Positions 35,367-43,684 are shown, counted from the stretch's first letter. The stretch: DNA of 64,000 nt from Streptacidiphilus melanogenes (GCF_000787835.1 NZ_BBPP01000004.1:81428-145427), one strand, 5' to 3'. Notes: a model not told the origin generated them from the letters alone. Translations and numbers: made by a program.

Positions 35367-35932
35367 ACGACACCGTGCCGCGCGACACCGTCCTGCACGA
35401 CCTCGCCGCTCTCGACGGAGCGGTCTACGCCGCCGTGGCGGCCACGGACACGCCCGCGCTCGACGCGGGGCTGCGCAGGCTCTCGCACGCCGCCAACAAC
35501 TCGAAGATCAACCTGTCGATCGCGGCCGCCCTGACGCTCCTTCCGGGGCGCTGTCGGACGGCGGGTCTGGCGGGCGCGGCGGCGGTCGGGCTGGCGTCCT
35601 TCAGCGCGAACCTGCTGGGCAAGAGCCTGGTCCGGCGCCCGCGCCCGGACCGCGAGGCGGCGCAGGTCCGGGTCGACCGGCACGTGCCGATGCCCAGCTC
35701 GGCGTCCTTCCCGTCCGGGCACACGGCGTCGGCGTTCGCGTTGGCGACGACGGTGGGGACGGTGCTGCCGGTCACCGCAGCGCCGCTGGGGCTGCTGGCG
35801 TGCGCGGTGGGGTACTCCCGCGTCCACACGGGCGTGCACTACCCGGGCGACGTGATCGCGGGGGCGTTGCTGGGGACGACGTGCGCGTCGGTCGTCCTCG
35901 GCGTGGCACGGAGGCTGACCGCGCCGCAGTAG
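35363..35932 (+). CDS. PAP2-family membrane phosphatase
   Basis: 189 aa. GTG start in a GTGA overlap. The three PAP2 motifs are present: 'KSLVRRPRP' (K-x6-RP), 'SFPSGHTASAFA' (PSGH) and 'YSRVHTGVHYPGDVIAG' (SRxxxxxHxxxD). Hydrophobic helices flank them. It removes phosphate from lipid phosphates such as phosphatidic acid or polyprenyl pyrophosphate at the outer membrane face. It is coupled to the lipid kinase-like gene. Confidence 0.92.
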   Translation: MNDTVPRDTVLHDLAALDGAVYAAVAATDTPALDAGLRRLSHAANNSKINLSIAAALTLLPGRCRTAGLAGAAAVGLASFSANLLGKSLVRRPRPDREAAQVRVDRHVPMPSSASFPSGHTASAFALATTVGTVLPVTAAPLGLLACAVGYSRVHTGVHYPGDVIAGALLGTTCASVVLGVARRLTAPQ

Positions 35933-35956
35933 CCGCTTGCCCGGCATGACCGCTGC

Positions 35957-35972
35957 CCGGCCGTCAGGCCGG
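35957..35972. terminator. Short hairpin at a convergent gene junction
   Basis: CCGGCC-GTCA-GGCCGG forms a 6-bp stem with a 4-nt loop between the PAP2 gene and the convergent transporter remnant; it overlaps the remnant's stop codon. Confidence 0.4.
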
Positions 35973-36772
35973 CGCGTCCCCAGGGGCGGTGTCGTCCGGC
36001 GAGGGACTGCGGGGGAAAGGACCGCCGACCGAGGGGTCTCCGGGCCCGGGCGTCGGATCGAGGTAGACGCGCGCGATCTGCGGGTAGCGGGCCCGCAGCC
36101 GGCGCTCCGCCTGCTCGCAGCGGGCCTCGATCTGCACGGCCGTGGCCGCGTCGCGGAAGTTGACCTTGGCGGCGACGAGGACCTCCTGCGGGCCCTGCAT
36201 GACCGCCGCCAGGTCCAGGACGGCCTCCACATCGTCCAGCTCCTCCAGGTCGCGCACGAGCTGCAGCCGCATCCCTTCGGGGAGGGACTGGCCGACGAGC
36301 ATGGAGATGTTGCTGCGGCCCAGTTCGAAGGCCACCGCCGCCAGCAGCGCGCCGATCGCGAGGGAGGCGATGCCGTCCCAGACGTTGGAACCGGTCAGCT
36401 GGGCGCCGAGCAGGCCGCCCGCCGCGAGGGCCAGGCCGATGAGCGCCGCCGAGTCCTCGAAGACGACGTCCGCACGCCGTCGAAGACGGAGAAGGCCGCG
36501 CCGCAGACGAAGGTCGCCACCGAGGCGAGCAGCGCCCACACGTACACCGCGCGGCCGTAGCCGAGCGGGTGGCGGGCGTCGGGCGGCTGGTCGCCGTGCC
36601 GCAGCGCGGTGAACAGGAGCCCCTCGGTGATGGTGTCGGCGAAGGAGTGGGCGGCCTCGGAGAGCATCGCGCTGGAACCGCTGATGGTCCCGGCGATCAC
36701 CTTCGCGACGGCGACGCCCAGGTTGGCCACGCCGGCGACCACCACGGTGCCGACGCTCTCCTTGTTGGCCAC
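35964..36772 (-). pseudogene. Cation diffusion facilitator (CDF) transporter with internal deletion and frameshift
   Basis: The first ~101 residues (from ATG 36772) read as a normal CDF transporter: 'VANLGVAVAKVIAGTISGSS', 'LSEAAHSFADT' with the zinc-site H and D, 'RHPLGYGR', up to 'FSVFDGV'. The frame then runs into unrelated Arg/Ser codons. Another frame takes up at once with 'ADVVFEDSAALIGLALAAGG', 'SNVWDGIASL' and the C-terminal cytosolic domain to 35964. In intact family members about 45-60 residues (TM4 and the following loop) lie between these two points. They are missing here, and the length change is not a multiple of three. The gene is most likely inactive, unless the junction is an assembly error. 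Confidence 0.85.
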
Positions 36773-36808
36773 CCCGTTCCCCTCCCGCCTCGGGCGCGGC
36801 TCGTCGGT

Positions 36809-37222
36809 TCAGGCGAGCAGCTTGTCCTTCGCCTTCTGGTACTCCTCGTCCGTCAGCGCGCCGCTGCGCCGCATGTCGGCGAGCTTGGCCAGCTCGTCCA
36901 CGTGGCTCGACCCGCCGCCCCCGGTGCCTCCGTCGGTCGTCCCGGCGGCCTCGCGGACGTACTGCTTGAACGCGTCGTCCGCCTGCTGCGCCTGCTGGAG
37001 GTCGCGCTGGCTCATGCCGCGGCCCCGGACGATGACGTACACGAGGACGCCGAGGAAGGGCAGCAGGACCACGAAGATGATCCACAGGGCCTTGACCCCG
37101 CCGCCCATGTCGTGGCTTCGGAAGATGTCCGTGAGGATCTTGAAGAGCAGAAAGAACCACAGGACCAGGAGGAAGAACTCCAGCATCGTCCAGAAGACGT
37201 TGAGCATCGGGTAGTTCGACAT
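36809..37222 (-). CDS. SHOCT-domain membrane protein with PLDc_N-like helices
   Basis: 137 aa. Two transmembrane helices ('LEFFLLVLWFFLLFKILTDI' and 'LWIIFVVLLPFLGVLVYVIV') match the PLDc_N pattern, with an Arg-Gly-Arg-Gly motif after the second. A soluble linker rich in Gly/Thr is followed by a C-terminal SHOCT motif ('LAKLADMRRSGALTDEEYQK'). Such proteins are frequent in streptomycetes; the SHOCT helix-hairpin is thought to mediate oligomerisation. ATG at 37222 with a GGAGG site. It starts another leftward set after the YihY gene. Confidence 0.88.
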   Translation of the reverse strand: MSNYPMLNVFWTMLEFFLLVLWFFLLFKILTDIFRSHDMGGGVKALWIIFVVLLPFLGVLVYVIVRGRGMSQRDLQQAQQADDAFKQYVREAAGTTDGGTGGGGSSHVDELAKLADMRRSGALTDEEYQKAKDKLLA

Positions 37223-37320
37223 GGTGGTCCCTCCTCGGAGGAGCGGTTGGCGACCTTCGCCGTCCCGCATGCTGAAAATCAGACATACCAGGACAAGTAG
37301 CGGCTCGCACGGCGACGTGG

Positions 37321-38229
37321 TCACCCGTTCGGCGCAGCGTCCGTCCGTTCCTCGGGCAGCGGCGCGTTCAGCAGCTGCTGGAGCGGCGGGTGCTGGGCGA
37401 GCACCGCGCCGAGCGTGATGCCGAAGGTGATCGCGGCGGAGAGCACGATCAGCCAGGACAACAGGGTGAGCACCAACCCCAGCGAGCCGTAGTCGTGAAG
37501 CGTGCGGTTGAGTGCGTTGGGCATGTAGACGCGCGCGCTCAGGGACAGCGCGCTCGTCGCGGTCGCACACAGCACCGCGCCCGGCAGCAGCGGCAACCAT
37601 GGCACGCGGCGCACCAGTAGCAGATGCTGCGTCCACCACCACAGCACCACGCTCGCGAGGAACGTCAACGGCACGCCGAGCCACAGACCCGTCCCGAATC
37701 CTCCGCGCAGCGCGCCCTGCACCAGCACGAAGCCCACCAGGCAGATGATCCAGACCAGCCAGCGCCATGCCGCAGGCCTGCTCCGCGCCTTCGGCAGCGC
37801 CCAAGCGTCCGCGCACACCCGCGCGAGGACGCGGCTGCAACTGGTGGCGGAGAGAAGCGCCATCACCAGACCGATGACGCCGACGGTCTGCTGCAGGCTC
37901 TGCGTGCCGTTGCCGGCCTGAACGACCTCCTTCACCTGCTGGGCGCTGTCCCCGGTCAGCCCGAAGGTCGTCCGCAACGAGGACAGCATCCGCTTCCGGA
38001 GGCTGTCGGGGCCGAAGGCCCCGAGCGCGAACATCAGCGGGATCGTCGTCAGGAAGAGCTGCGCGGCCAGCCGCGTCGCCGCGTCCATCAGCCCCACGTT
38101 CATGATCCGCACGAGCAGCGCCCCGACCACCGGCCACCGCTGCTGCGTCGACTCGAACCGCTCCAGCGCCGCCGCCCCGGCCGCCCCGACGCGCGCCCGT
38201 GCCCTGCGCAGCGCCTCGGAAGCGGACAC
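37321..38229 (-). CDS. YihY/BrkB-family membrane protein
   Basis: 302 aa from a GTG at 38229 with an ideal AGGGGAGGG site; longer in-frame starts exist but lack one. It has six hydrophobic stretches: the first at 'GLMDAATRLAAQLFLTTIPL', a strongly apolar middle ('LVWIICLVGFVLVQGAL'), and the C-terminal 'LGLVLTLLSWLIVLSAAITF', a typical YihY end. The family was once called ribonuclease BN by mistake; its role in the envelope is unknown. The C-terminus is short and charged. Confidence 0.85.
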   Translation of the reverse strand: MSASEALRRARARVGAAGAAALERFESTQQRWPVVGALLVRIMNVGLMDAATRLAAQLFLTTIPLMFALGAFGPDSLRKRMLSSLRTTFGLTGDSAQQVKEVVQAGNGTQSLQQTVGVIGLVMALLSATSCSRVLARVCADAWALPKARSRPAAWRWLVWIICLVGFVLVQGALRGGFGTGLWLGVPLTFLASVVLWWWTQHLLLVRRVPWLPLLPGAVLCATATSALSLSARVYMPNALNRTLHDYGSLGLVLTLLSWLIVLSAAITFGITLGAVLAQHPPLQQLLNAPLPEERTDAAPNG

Positions 38230-38382
38230 GGACCCTCCCCTGCGGCCTGGTGCGGAACGACGGGTCCCTGCCATCGTGTCCGCGCCCGGCACGCGGATCA
38301 CCCGCTGCTGCTCCGTTCGGGCGGTGGGGCACCGCGCTCCGGACGCGATCGTGCGGCCAAGGCTCCTCTTGGACGGCGGGGT

Positions 38383-38760
38383 CTACGGCTCCGGGGCCCC
38401 TGGAGGTGGGGCCGTCGGTGGAGGCGGCACGGTGCCCTCGTGGAGGGCGGCGAGGCGGCGGTGGTAGTCGTCGACCTCGATGTCCCCGCGGGCGAGCCGC
38501 TCGGCGAGGATCTGTTCCGCCGAGCCGCCGGCACCCGTGCCGGGCGCGGAGCCGGGCGGTGGGCCGTACGGGGGTGCTTGCGCGGTGTGCGCGGTGCCGC
38601 CGCGACCGGGCCATCGGTTGCGGTTGGTGAGGGCGCGGACGATCAGGATGATCACCAACACCACCAGCACCCAGAAGAGCACCATCGTGATCCCCGAGAA
38701 GACCCAGAACCAGCCGTGGTTCACGCCCCCGTGGAATCGAAGAGGTCCATAAGGTCCCAT
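38383..38760 (-). CDS. Short SHOCT-domain membrane protein
   Basis: 125 aa. One transmembrane helix ('VLFWVLVVLVIILIVRALTN'), a Pro/Gly-rich linker, a SHOCT motif ('AEQILAERLARGDIEVDDYH') and a proline-rich end. ATG at 38760. It is similar in plan to the SHOCT protein at 36.8 kb but has one membrane helix instead of two. Function unknown. Confidence 0.85.
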   Translation of the reverse strand: MGPYGPLRFHGGVNHGWFWVFSGITMVLFWVLVVLVIILIVRALTNRNRWPGRGGTAHTAQAPPYGPPPGSAPGTGAGGSAEQILAERLARGDIEVDDYHRRLAALHEGTVPPPPTAPPPGAPEP

Positions 38761-38851
38761 GGTCCTCGCCTGCCCTGTCCTGCCTGTCGTGGATACAGGG
38801 CTGATACCCGCCGACCGGCCCCGCCGTATGAAGACGCGATGAGAATCCGCC

Positions 38852-40408
38852 TCAACCGCGCAGATGCGCGCATACCGCGGCCATCGCCCGGCGCACAGCG
38901 GCGCGGGTCCCCTCCGTCGGCTCGTGCACGTCGAAGCCGTGACGGCCGTCCGGCACGTCGACGAGCTCCACCGCCGCGCCGCAGTCCCGTGCGGCTGCCA
39001 GGAACGCGTCGACGGTCTCGGCGATCTCCGGGGACTCCAGGCCCGCGCGCGTCAGCACGATCGGCAGCCGGCCGGACTCCGGCAGCACCGCGGCGGGGGC
39101 GAAGCGCGGATCGACGCCGGTCCAGCCCGGCAGCGCCGCCAGCACCGGATAGGTCGCGGCCACGCAGCGCAGCCACGGTGGTGGAGCGGCGAGGTGGTCG
39201 GCCAGCAGCAGACCCGCGCCCGAGAAGAACCACACCGCGATCCGCTCCGCGTCGACCCGCGGATCGGCGCGCAGCACCTCCAGCGCGTCCGCGACGTCCG
39301 CGGCTGCCGTCGGGTAGTCGGCCGGCGTGTGCAGCCGGTGCGCCACGACCGCGCCGACCACGCCCTCGCTCGCCGCGAGCCGGGCGTAGCCGAGGTAGAG
39401 CGGCCAGTCGCGCGGCGCGGGGACCATGTCCCGGGGCAGCGGGCCGCCGTGCACGAACAAGACGGCGGGGTACCCGGCCCCCTTCGGCGGGGTCGCCGGA
39501 AGATGCAGGTCGACCCGTCCGTTGCGCACCCGCGCCGCGTCGGGCACCTCCATCAGGAACGGACGCTCCTGGAACGGCCTTGTGACGGCCGGGCTGAGCC
39601 GGTGGCCGTCCCCGGCGGCGGCGCGCAGCAGCGTCGCCGCGAGCTCGTCCGGGCAGGAGAGCATCGGCCAGTGGCCGGTCTCCAGCTCGAACAACCCGAC
39701 GCGCGGATCGGCCAGGGCCTGGAACTGCGGCATCCCGGAGGACACCAGGCCCTGCACGGCGGCGAGGGTGACCCCGCCCGCCGTGCACAGGATCCCGCTG
39801 GTCGGCACCCCCGTCAGCGCGCCGGTCAGCCGCAGCGGCTGCGTGAGGGTGCGGCCGGGCTGCGGCTCGGCGAGCGCGGACAGCAGGTCCAGCTCCCTCG
39901 CCGACAGGCCGGTGGTGTTCCCCCACTTCCGCCACGTGTCGGGCGCGGGCGCGGGCACCATCGCGTCCGGCGACTCCCGCAGCAGCGCCCGCACCTCGTT
40001 GTCCGGCACGCTCGCGACCGCCGCGTCGCCGTCCTGCGGCAGCCCGCAGTCGAGGTACACGATCCGCGCCACCCGTTCCACCCGCTGCTGCGCCGCACCG
40101 AGGACGGGATGGATGGCGTACCCGTGCCCGACGAGCACCACCTCCGGCGCCGCGACGCCGTCGATCAGCCGGACCACATCGGCGACGTGCGTGTCGAGGT
40201 CGACGTCGGCGTCCCCCTCCTCCGCGTCCCCCTCCTCCTCGTCCCGCGGGCGGGCTGCGCCACCCCGGCCCGTCCCCGTCAGGTCCGCCGCGTGCACCTC
40301 CGCACCGGCCTCGCGCAGCCGGTCGCCCACCCGCTCCCACAACAGGCCGCCGGTGAAAGGACCGGAGGCCAGGATGAACGCGGCCGTGATGTCGTGATCA
40401 TTTCGCAT
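38852..40408 (-). CDS. Fused tandem alpha/beta-hydrolases, N-terminal half lacking its nucleophile
   Basis: 518 aa with two alpha/beta-hydrolase halves. The N-terminal half (1-~260) follows salicylate-esterase-like hydrolases: 'VVLVGHGYAI' stands where the GHSxG nucleophile elbow should be, so the serine is a glycine, while 'ETGHWPMLSCPDELA' keeps the catalytic-histidine end. The C-terminal half (~290-518) is dienelactone-hydrolase/peptidase-like with 'VLFVHGGPLPRDM' (oxyanion HGG), 'VWFFSGAGLLLA' as a serine elbow and 'DGRHGFDVHEP' as histidine loop; it looks active. An acidic insertion ('EEEGDAEEGDADVD') lies in the first half. It is probably one active hydrolase plus a regulatory or binding module. 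Confidence 0.82.
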   Translation of the reverse strand: MRNDHDITAAFILASGPFTGGLLWERVGDRLREAGAEVHAADLTGTGRGGAARPRDEEEGDAEEGDADVDLDTHVADVVRLIDGVAAPEVVLVGHGYAIHPVLGAAQQRVERVARIVYLDCGLPQDGDAAVASVPDNEVRALLRESPDAMVPAPAPDTWRKWGNTTGLSARELDLLSALAEPQPGRTLTQPLRLTGALTGVPTSGILCTAGGVTLAAVQGLVSSGMPQFQALADPRVGLFELETGHWPMLSCPDELAATLLRAAAGDGHRLSPAVTRPFQERPFLMEVPDAARVRNGRVDLHLPATPPKGAGYPAVLFVHGGPLPRDMVPAPRDWPLYLGYARLAASEGVVGAVVAHRLHTPADYPTAAADVADALEVLRADPRVDAERIAVWFFSGAGLLLADHLAAPPPWLRCVAATYPVLAALPGWTGVDPRFAPAAVLPESGRLPIVLTRAGLESPEIAETVDAFLAAARDCGAAVELVDVPDGRHGFDVHEPTEGTRAAVRRAMAAVCAHLRG

Positions 40409-40483
40409 GCGGCCACCGTAGGAACTCCCCTTACGGGAGATTCAAGCCCCGGAAGGAAATTGGCGACGGTAGGTATCGCGTCC

Positions 40484-40669
40484 ATGGGTTTGCTGGCGAC
40501 CGGCTGGAAGAACAAGGGCACGGCGCAGATCAACGTCGTGACGGCCGACGGCGTGATCAAGTCGTACAACGTCAAGCCGCAGGATCTGGGGGCGGCCAGC
40601 CGCTACGTGGTGGCGCTCAACGCCTACTCGGAGCAGCTCATGGCAGAGCAGGAGCAGGCGCCAGCCTGA
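40484..40669 (+). CDS. Small unknown protein
   Basis: 61 aa from the ATG at 40484, or 69 aa from a TTG at 40460 that has GGAAGG close upstream. A short apolar N-terminus ('MGLLATGW') is followed by 'AQINVVTADGVIKSYNVKPQ' and a helical end 'AYSEQLMAEQEQ'. It could be the remnant C-terminal part of a larger protein, because the N-terminus begins abruptly in a strand-like region. No family is recognised. Confidence 0.5.
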   Translation: MGLLATGWKNKGTAQINVVTADGVIKSYNVKPQDLGAASRYVVALNAYSEQLMAEQEQAPA

Positions 40670-40774
40670 CGCCCGGGGCCATCGGCTCCGACCTACCCGC
40701 CGGTTCCGCCCCGCCCTGGTCCGGCCACGGCGTACATTCCCTCCACCCACACCGCCGTACCCATGGGGGGAACC

Positions 40775-40897
40775 ATGATCGGCCTGCTCTTCTCCATCCT
40801 CCGCATGTCGTTCCGGCTCTTCGCCGCCATGATCGACATGACGATCATGCTGTGCAGCCTGGGCAAGATCGACCCCCGTCTGCGGCGAATCTTGTGA
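40775..40897 (+). CDS. 40-residue hydrophobic peptide
   Basis: An ATG at 40775 preceded by GGGGGG at 4-bp distance gives a 40-aa peptide with a hydrophobic stretch 'IGLLFSILRMSFRLFAAMID' and a basic C-terminal end ('KIDPRLRRIL'). A possible -10 (TACATT near 40733) lies upstream. Very small, single-membrane-helix proteins of this kind are common but hard to prove. It is supported by the ribosome binding site, the position and the amphipathic/basic pattern, not by known homology. Confidence 0.5.
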   Translation: MIGLLFSILRMSFRLFAAMIDMTIMLCSLGKIDPRLRRIL

Positions 40898-40960
40898 TGC
40901 GTGGCTTCCGTGCACGAGCCGGTGCACAGGGGCCTGGTCATCAGCGGCAGGGGGCTACCC

Positions 40961-41701
40961 CTAAGACGGTCGCACCGCGCAGTCCTTTGTGGCCAGCGAG
41001 TTGTCGTTGTTGCCCATCACCGTGATATCGCCCTTGACACTCGCCACCTGCGAGAGGGGCTCCTGTACGGTCGCCGTCAGCATGCCGTGGGCGTTGTCCG
41101 CGCTGACCTCCACGTCGCCCTGGTTGACGGTGAACCAGTCCGAGCCGCCGGGGTTGTCGGCCGCCGTGCGGGAGCCGCTGCCGAAGTTCTCGGAGACGGA
41201 GTGCTGCCCGCCGCTGATGTCCGCCACGGTCATCTCGAACATCACGGTGTCGTTGGCGCTGTCGGAGACCGGGTAGGCCTGCCCTGAGTCGTCCAGCACC
41301 GAGACCGTGAACGTCGACGTCCCCGCCCCCATCTGTGCGTCCTTGAAGGTGATGACGCAGTTGCTCAGACCGTGCTGCGGGCCGTGGGCCAGGTGCGGAG
41401 CAGAGGCGGCCGTCCGCGTCGGCTTCGCGGTTGGCGTTGGCTTCGCTGTCGGCGATGCCGGACGGCTGACCGGCTGCGTGGGCGTCAGCGTGATGGTCAC
41501 GCTTGGGCCCGCGGGGGAGACTGCTGTGGCAGCGCCCTTCTTCGGCCCGACGGTCAGCCCGACGACCACCAGCAGGACGAAGACGCCGAGGGCTGCACCA
41601 CCGCAGCCGAGGCAGCCCTTCCTTCGCGCGCTCATCCCCGGAACCGGCGGCGCGACCTGGTGAGGAGGCGGAGTGGGCTGGCCCCAGGGTGGCGTGGTCA
41701 T
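40961..41701 (-). CDS. Membrane-anchored protein with DUF4352-like outer domain
   Basis: 246 aa from the ATG at 41701. A Pro/Gln-rich cytosolic start, then a Cys-rich 'RRKGCLGCGGAALG' juxtamembrane motif and one TM helix ('VFVLLVVVGLTVG'), then a Pro/Thr linker ('PTAKPTPTAKPTR') and a beta-rich outer domain with 'GAGTSTFTVSVLDDSGQAYP', of the immunoglobulin-like DUF4352 type. The start upstream of this ATG is unlikely as those residues are His/Cys/Arg-rich shadow sequence. Function unknown; single-pass extracytoplasmic sensor or lipoprotein-like role is plausible. Confidence 0.8.
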   Translation of the reverse strand: MTTPPWGQPTPPPHQVAPPVPGMSARRKGCLGCGGAALGVFVLLVVVGLTVGPKKGAATAVSPAGPSVTITLTPTQPVSRPASPTAKPTPTAKPTRTAASAPHLAHGPQHGLSNCVITFKDAQMGAGTSTFTVSVLDDSGQAYPVSDSANDTVMFEMTVADISGGQHSVSENFGSGSRTAADNPGGSDWFTVNQGDVEVSADNAHGMLTATVQEPLSQVASVKGDITVMGNNDNSLATKDCAVRPS

Positions 41702-41800
41702 GGATGCGTTCCTTGCCGGTCGTGTTGAAGTTGTGGAGGTAGCGTGGCAGATATGCAAAGTGGCATGGGCCGACATTGCCATGACGTGTCGTCAGTGCGA

Positions 41801-42001
41801 TCAGAGCTGATACCGGCGCGGTGACCACGGCCCGACCGGCGGTAGGCCCCGGCCCTGCTCCTCGCAGTCCGGACACTGCACGTTGGTCCACCCCGCACCG
41901 GAGTTGGTGTCGACCTCGTTGATCAGCCGACCGAGCTTGCGGGCTCCGCCGCAGCCGATGCAGTGGCCGAACGCCTGCGGCGCGTCGTTGGCCACGGTCA
42001 C
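41801..42001 (-). CDS. Small zinc-ribbon protein
   Basis: 66 aa. The GTG at 42001 lies in a GTGA overlap with the stop of the preceding 62-aa gene and has GGGAGGAG just upstream. Two CxxC knuckles ('HCIGCGG' and 'QCPDCEE') separated by ~27 residues suggest one zinc-binding ribbon. Such proteins often accompany XRE-DUF5753 loci. An alternative ATG at 42016 would add five residues. Confidence 0.7.
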   Translation of the reverse strand: MTVANDAPQAFGHCIGCGGARKLGRLINEVDTNSGAGWTNVQCPDCEEQGRGLPPVGPWSPRRYQL

Positions 42002-42186
42002 CACTCCTCCCGCCATTCGGGGTGGAGATCATGTAACTCGTCGAGGAGTGCGAACCCTTCGGGCAGCAGCAGGCCAAGGTAAGCGACACGGCGGAGGCGT
42101 TCCCAGAGGGCGCGGTCGACGGCTCGGTCAGGGGTGGGGCGGGCGGGTGGAGCGCCCGCAGCGGTGGAGGATGCGGTGGCGGCCAT
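41998..42186 (-). CDS. Small helical protein of the XRE-DUF5753 locus
   Basis: 62 aa. The N-terminal 18 residues are Ala/Thr/Pro-rich, the rest an amphipathic helix-turn-helix shape ('RALWERLRRVAYLGLLLPEG'). It starts 96 bp after the XRE gene and is coupled to the zinc-ribbon gene by a 4-bp overlap. No family was recognised with confidence. Confidence 0.65.
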   Translation of the reverse strand: MAATASSTAAGAPPARPTPDRAVDRALWERLRRVAYLGLLLPEGFALLDELHDLHPEWREEW

Positions 42187-42282
42187 GTGACAGACCGTAG
42201 GGAGCCCTGATTCGCCAACGGGGCGGTGATTCTCTGTGATTCTCCTGGGCGGCGGGCTGATCCCCGGTGATGCTCTGAAAGC

Positions 42283-43125
42283 TCAGTTGCGCCCGAGGGA
42301 AGCCCGGACGGCGGTAATGACCCGTTGGGCCCGCTGGCCGTAGACGGCCGTCTCGGCGAGCCATGCGAACGCCTTCTCGTACCGTGCGATGTCCGCTGGA
42401 TCATCCAGCCACATCTCGGCATTGATCATCTCGACGATGACCCGATCCCGGTCATAGATCCAAAAGGCGTGCGCGGGCGTCCGCCGTAGCGGTGCGGACA
42501 GCGGGATCACGCCGAACTTGATGGTGTCGAGCCCCACCAAGCCGGTGAGCCGGTCGAGCTGGGCGGCCATCACCGCCGGAGCCGCCACGCGGGCGTGGAG
42601 GGCCGATTCCCAGACGATGAACTCGAAGGCCCGGCCGGGCTCGTACAGGACCTCCTGGCGGCGCATGCGGGCGCGCACGGCCTCCTTCGTGTCCTTGGGG
42701 GAGCCGGCGAAGTCGGCAGCCATCGTCAGCAACGCCCGTGCGTAGTCCGGCGTCTGGAGCAGGCCAGGCACGCGGGCGGACTCGAACGCCCGCGTCAGAG
42801 AGGTCCTGCGGGACTGCTCGATCCCCTCGTCCTGCCGAGGCCGGTGTCCTGCGGCGAGTTGCCGCCGCCAGGAACGGTATGAGGACTCCGCGCCCAACAA
42901 GCGCGCCTTCAGCTCCGAGGCCGCGCCCGGCTTCCCGACGCCCTCCGCCCAGGCCGCCAGATCCTCCGGCGTGGCGGTCTGCTTCCCGGTCTCCAGCTTG
43001 GACACCTTGGACTGCGTCCACCCCAGCCGGGTGGCGAGCTGCCTGCCGGTGAGACCGCCCTCGGTGCGCAGCTCCAGGAGCCGGGCTCCGAGGGCGGTCC
43101 TCGCGCGCTGGAAGTCGGTGCTCAT
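42283..43125 (-). CDS. XRE-family HTH regulator with DUF5753 domain
   Basis: 280 aa. An XRE helix-turn-helix spans about residues 15-70 ('LTGRQLATRLGWTQSKVSKL', 'KQTATPEDLAAWAE'). The C-terminal ~190 residues form the DUF5753 domain with 'VPGLLQTPDYARALL', 'RMRRQEVL', 'FEFIVWESALH' and 'IPLSAPLRRTPAHAFWIYDR'. Such genes occur in dozens per streptomycete genome, normally paired with DUF397 or DUF6879 genes, and BldB/WhiJ-like examples act in development. Here the partner gene is a shortened DUF6879 frame whose stop overlaps this ATG (ATGA). Confidence 0.9.
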   Translation of the reverse strand: MSTDFQRARTALGARLLELRTEGGLTGRQLATRLGWTQSKVSKLETGKQTATPEDLAAWAEGVGKPGAASELKARLLGAESSYRSWRRQLAAGHRPRQDEGIEQSRRTSLTRAFESARVPGLLQTPDYARALLTMAADFAGSPKDTKEAVRARMRRQEVLYEPGRAFEFIVWESALHARVAAPAVMAAQLDRLTGLVGLDTIKFGVIPLSAPLRRTPAHAFWIYDRDRVIVEMINAEMWLDDPADIARYEKAFAWLAETAVYGQRAQRVITAVRASLGRN

Positions 43126-43376
43126 GCCCCCGACGGTAGCGCCGCAGCGAAGTCGTGCGCAGGTACGGCGAAATGCCGGGCGGCGTCCCGGATCTGACAG
43201 ACCCGGAGGACCTCGGCCGGATCCGCGGTGACCTCCACCCCGAGCGTGCGGTCCTGGTCGTCGAAGATCAGTCGAGCGATCGTCTTCGAGTCGAAGATCC
43301 AGATGTCGTCGTCCGGCAGGTTCAGCTCCTTAGCCTTGGCGCGGGTCAGGATCCGGATGTCCTCCGGGCTCTCCAG
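43122..43376 (-). pseudogene. N-terminally truncated DUF6879 protein
   Basis: Only the last ~84 residues of a DUF6879 protein are readable: 'SPEDIRILTRAKAKELNLPD', 'DIWIFDSKT' and 'VCQIRDAARHFAVPAHDF'. Full-length relatives are about 170-190 residues and begin with another ~90 residues before the conserved [GE]DIRIL motif. No ATG/GTG/TTG with a ribosome site is seen at the break, and the in-frame sequence upstream is Arg/Pro-rich. The stop overlaps the XRE gene start (ATGA), so the pair was once coupled. A shortened, translated form starting from an unusual codon cannot be excluded. Confidence 0.7.
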
Positions 43377-43435
43377 GGAACTGGGGCGTCTGACCGGCGA
43401 TCGCGTCCCGAAACCTGGCCGTGCACAGAAGCCCG

Positions 43436-43684
43436 TCAACGGCTCCCGAGCCAGTCCTCGTTCAACGGCCGGCCGGCCGCTCGACGGTGGATCTGCTCGC
43501 ACGGGTCGCAGCAGCACTCGGGGTCGATGTCGCCCAGTTCGGCGACGGGCCGGGCCGCGGCCGCGGTGTCGACGGTGTGCCCGCACAGCGCGCGCAGGCG
43601 CCCGGCCTCGACGATGTGCCACAGCCCCGGAGGATCGCAGTCCTGCAGATCGATGTGCTGCCCACGCAGTTCGTATCCGACCAT
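43436..43684 (-). CDS. Small Cys-rich protein
   Basis: 82 aa from the ATG at 43684 with GAGGAGG six bases upstream. It has a Cys cluster ('ECCCDPCEQIH') and 'GLWHIVEAGRLRALCGHTVD', a pattern seen in small proteins near XRE-DUF5753 genes (possible zinc binding). It is followed closely by the DUF6879 remnant. Function unknown. Confidence 0.75.
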   Translation of the reverse strand: MVGYELRGQHIDLQDCDPPGLWHIVEAGRLRALCGHTVDTAAAARPVAELGDIDPECCCDPCEQIHRRAAGRPLNEDWLGSR

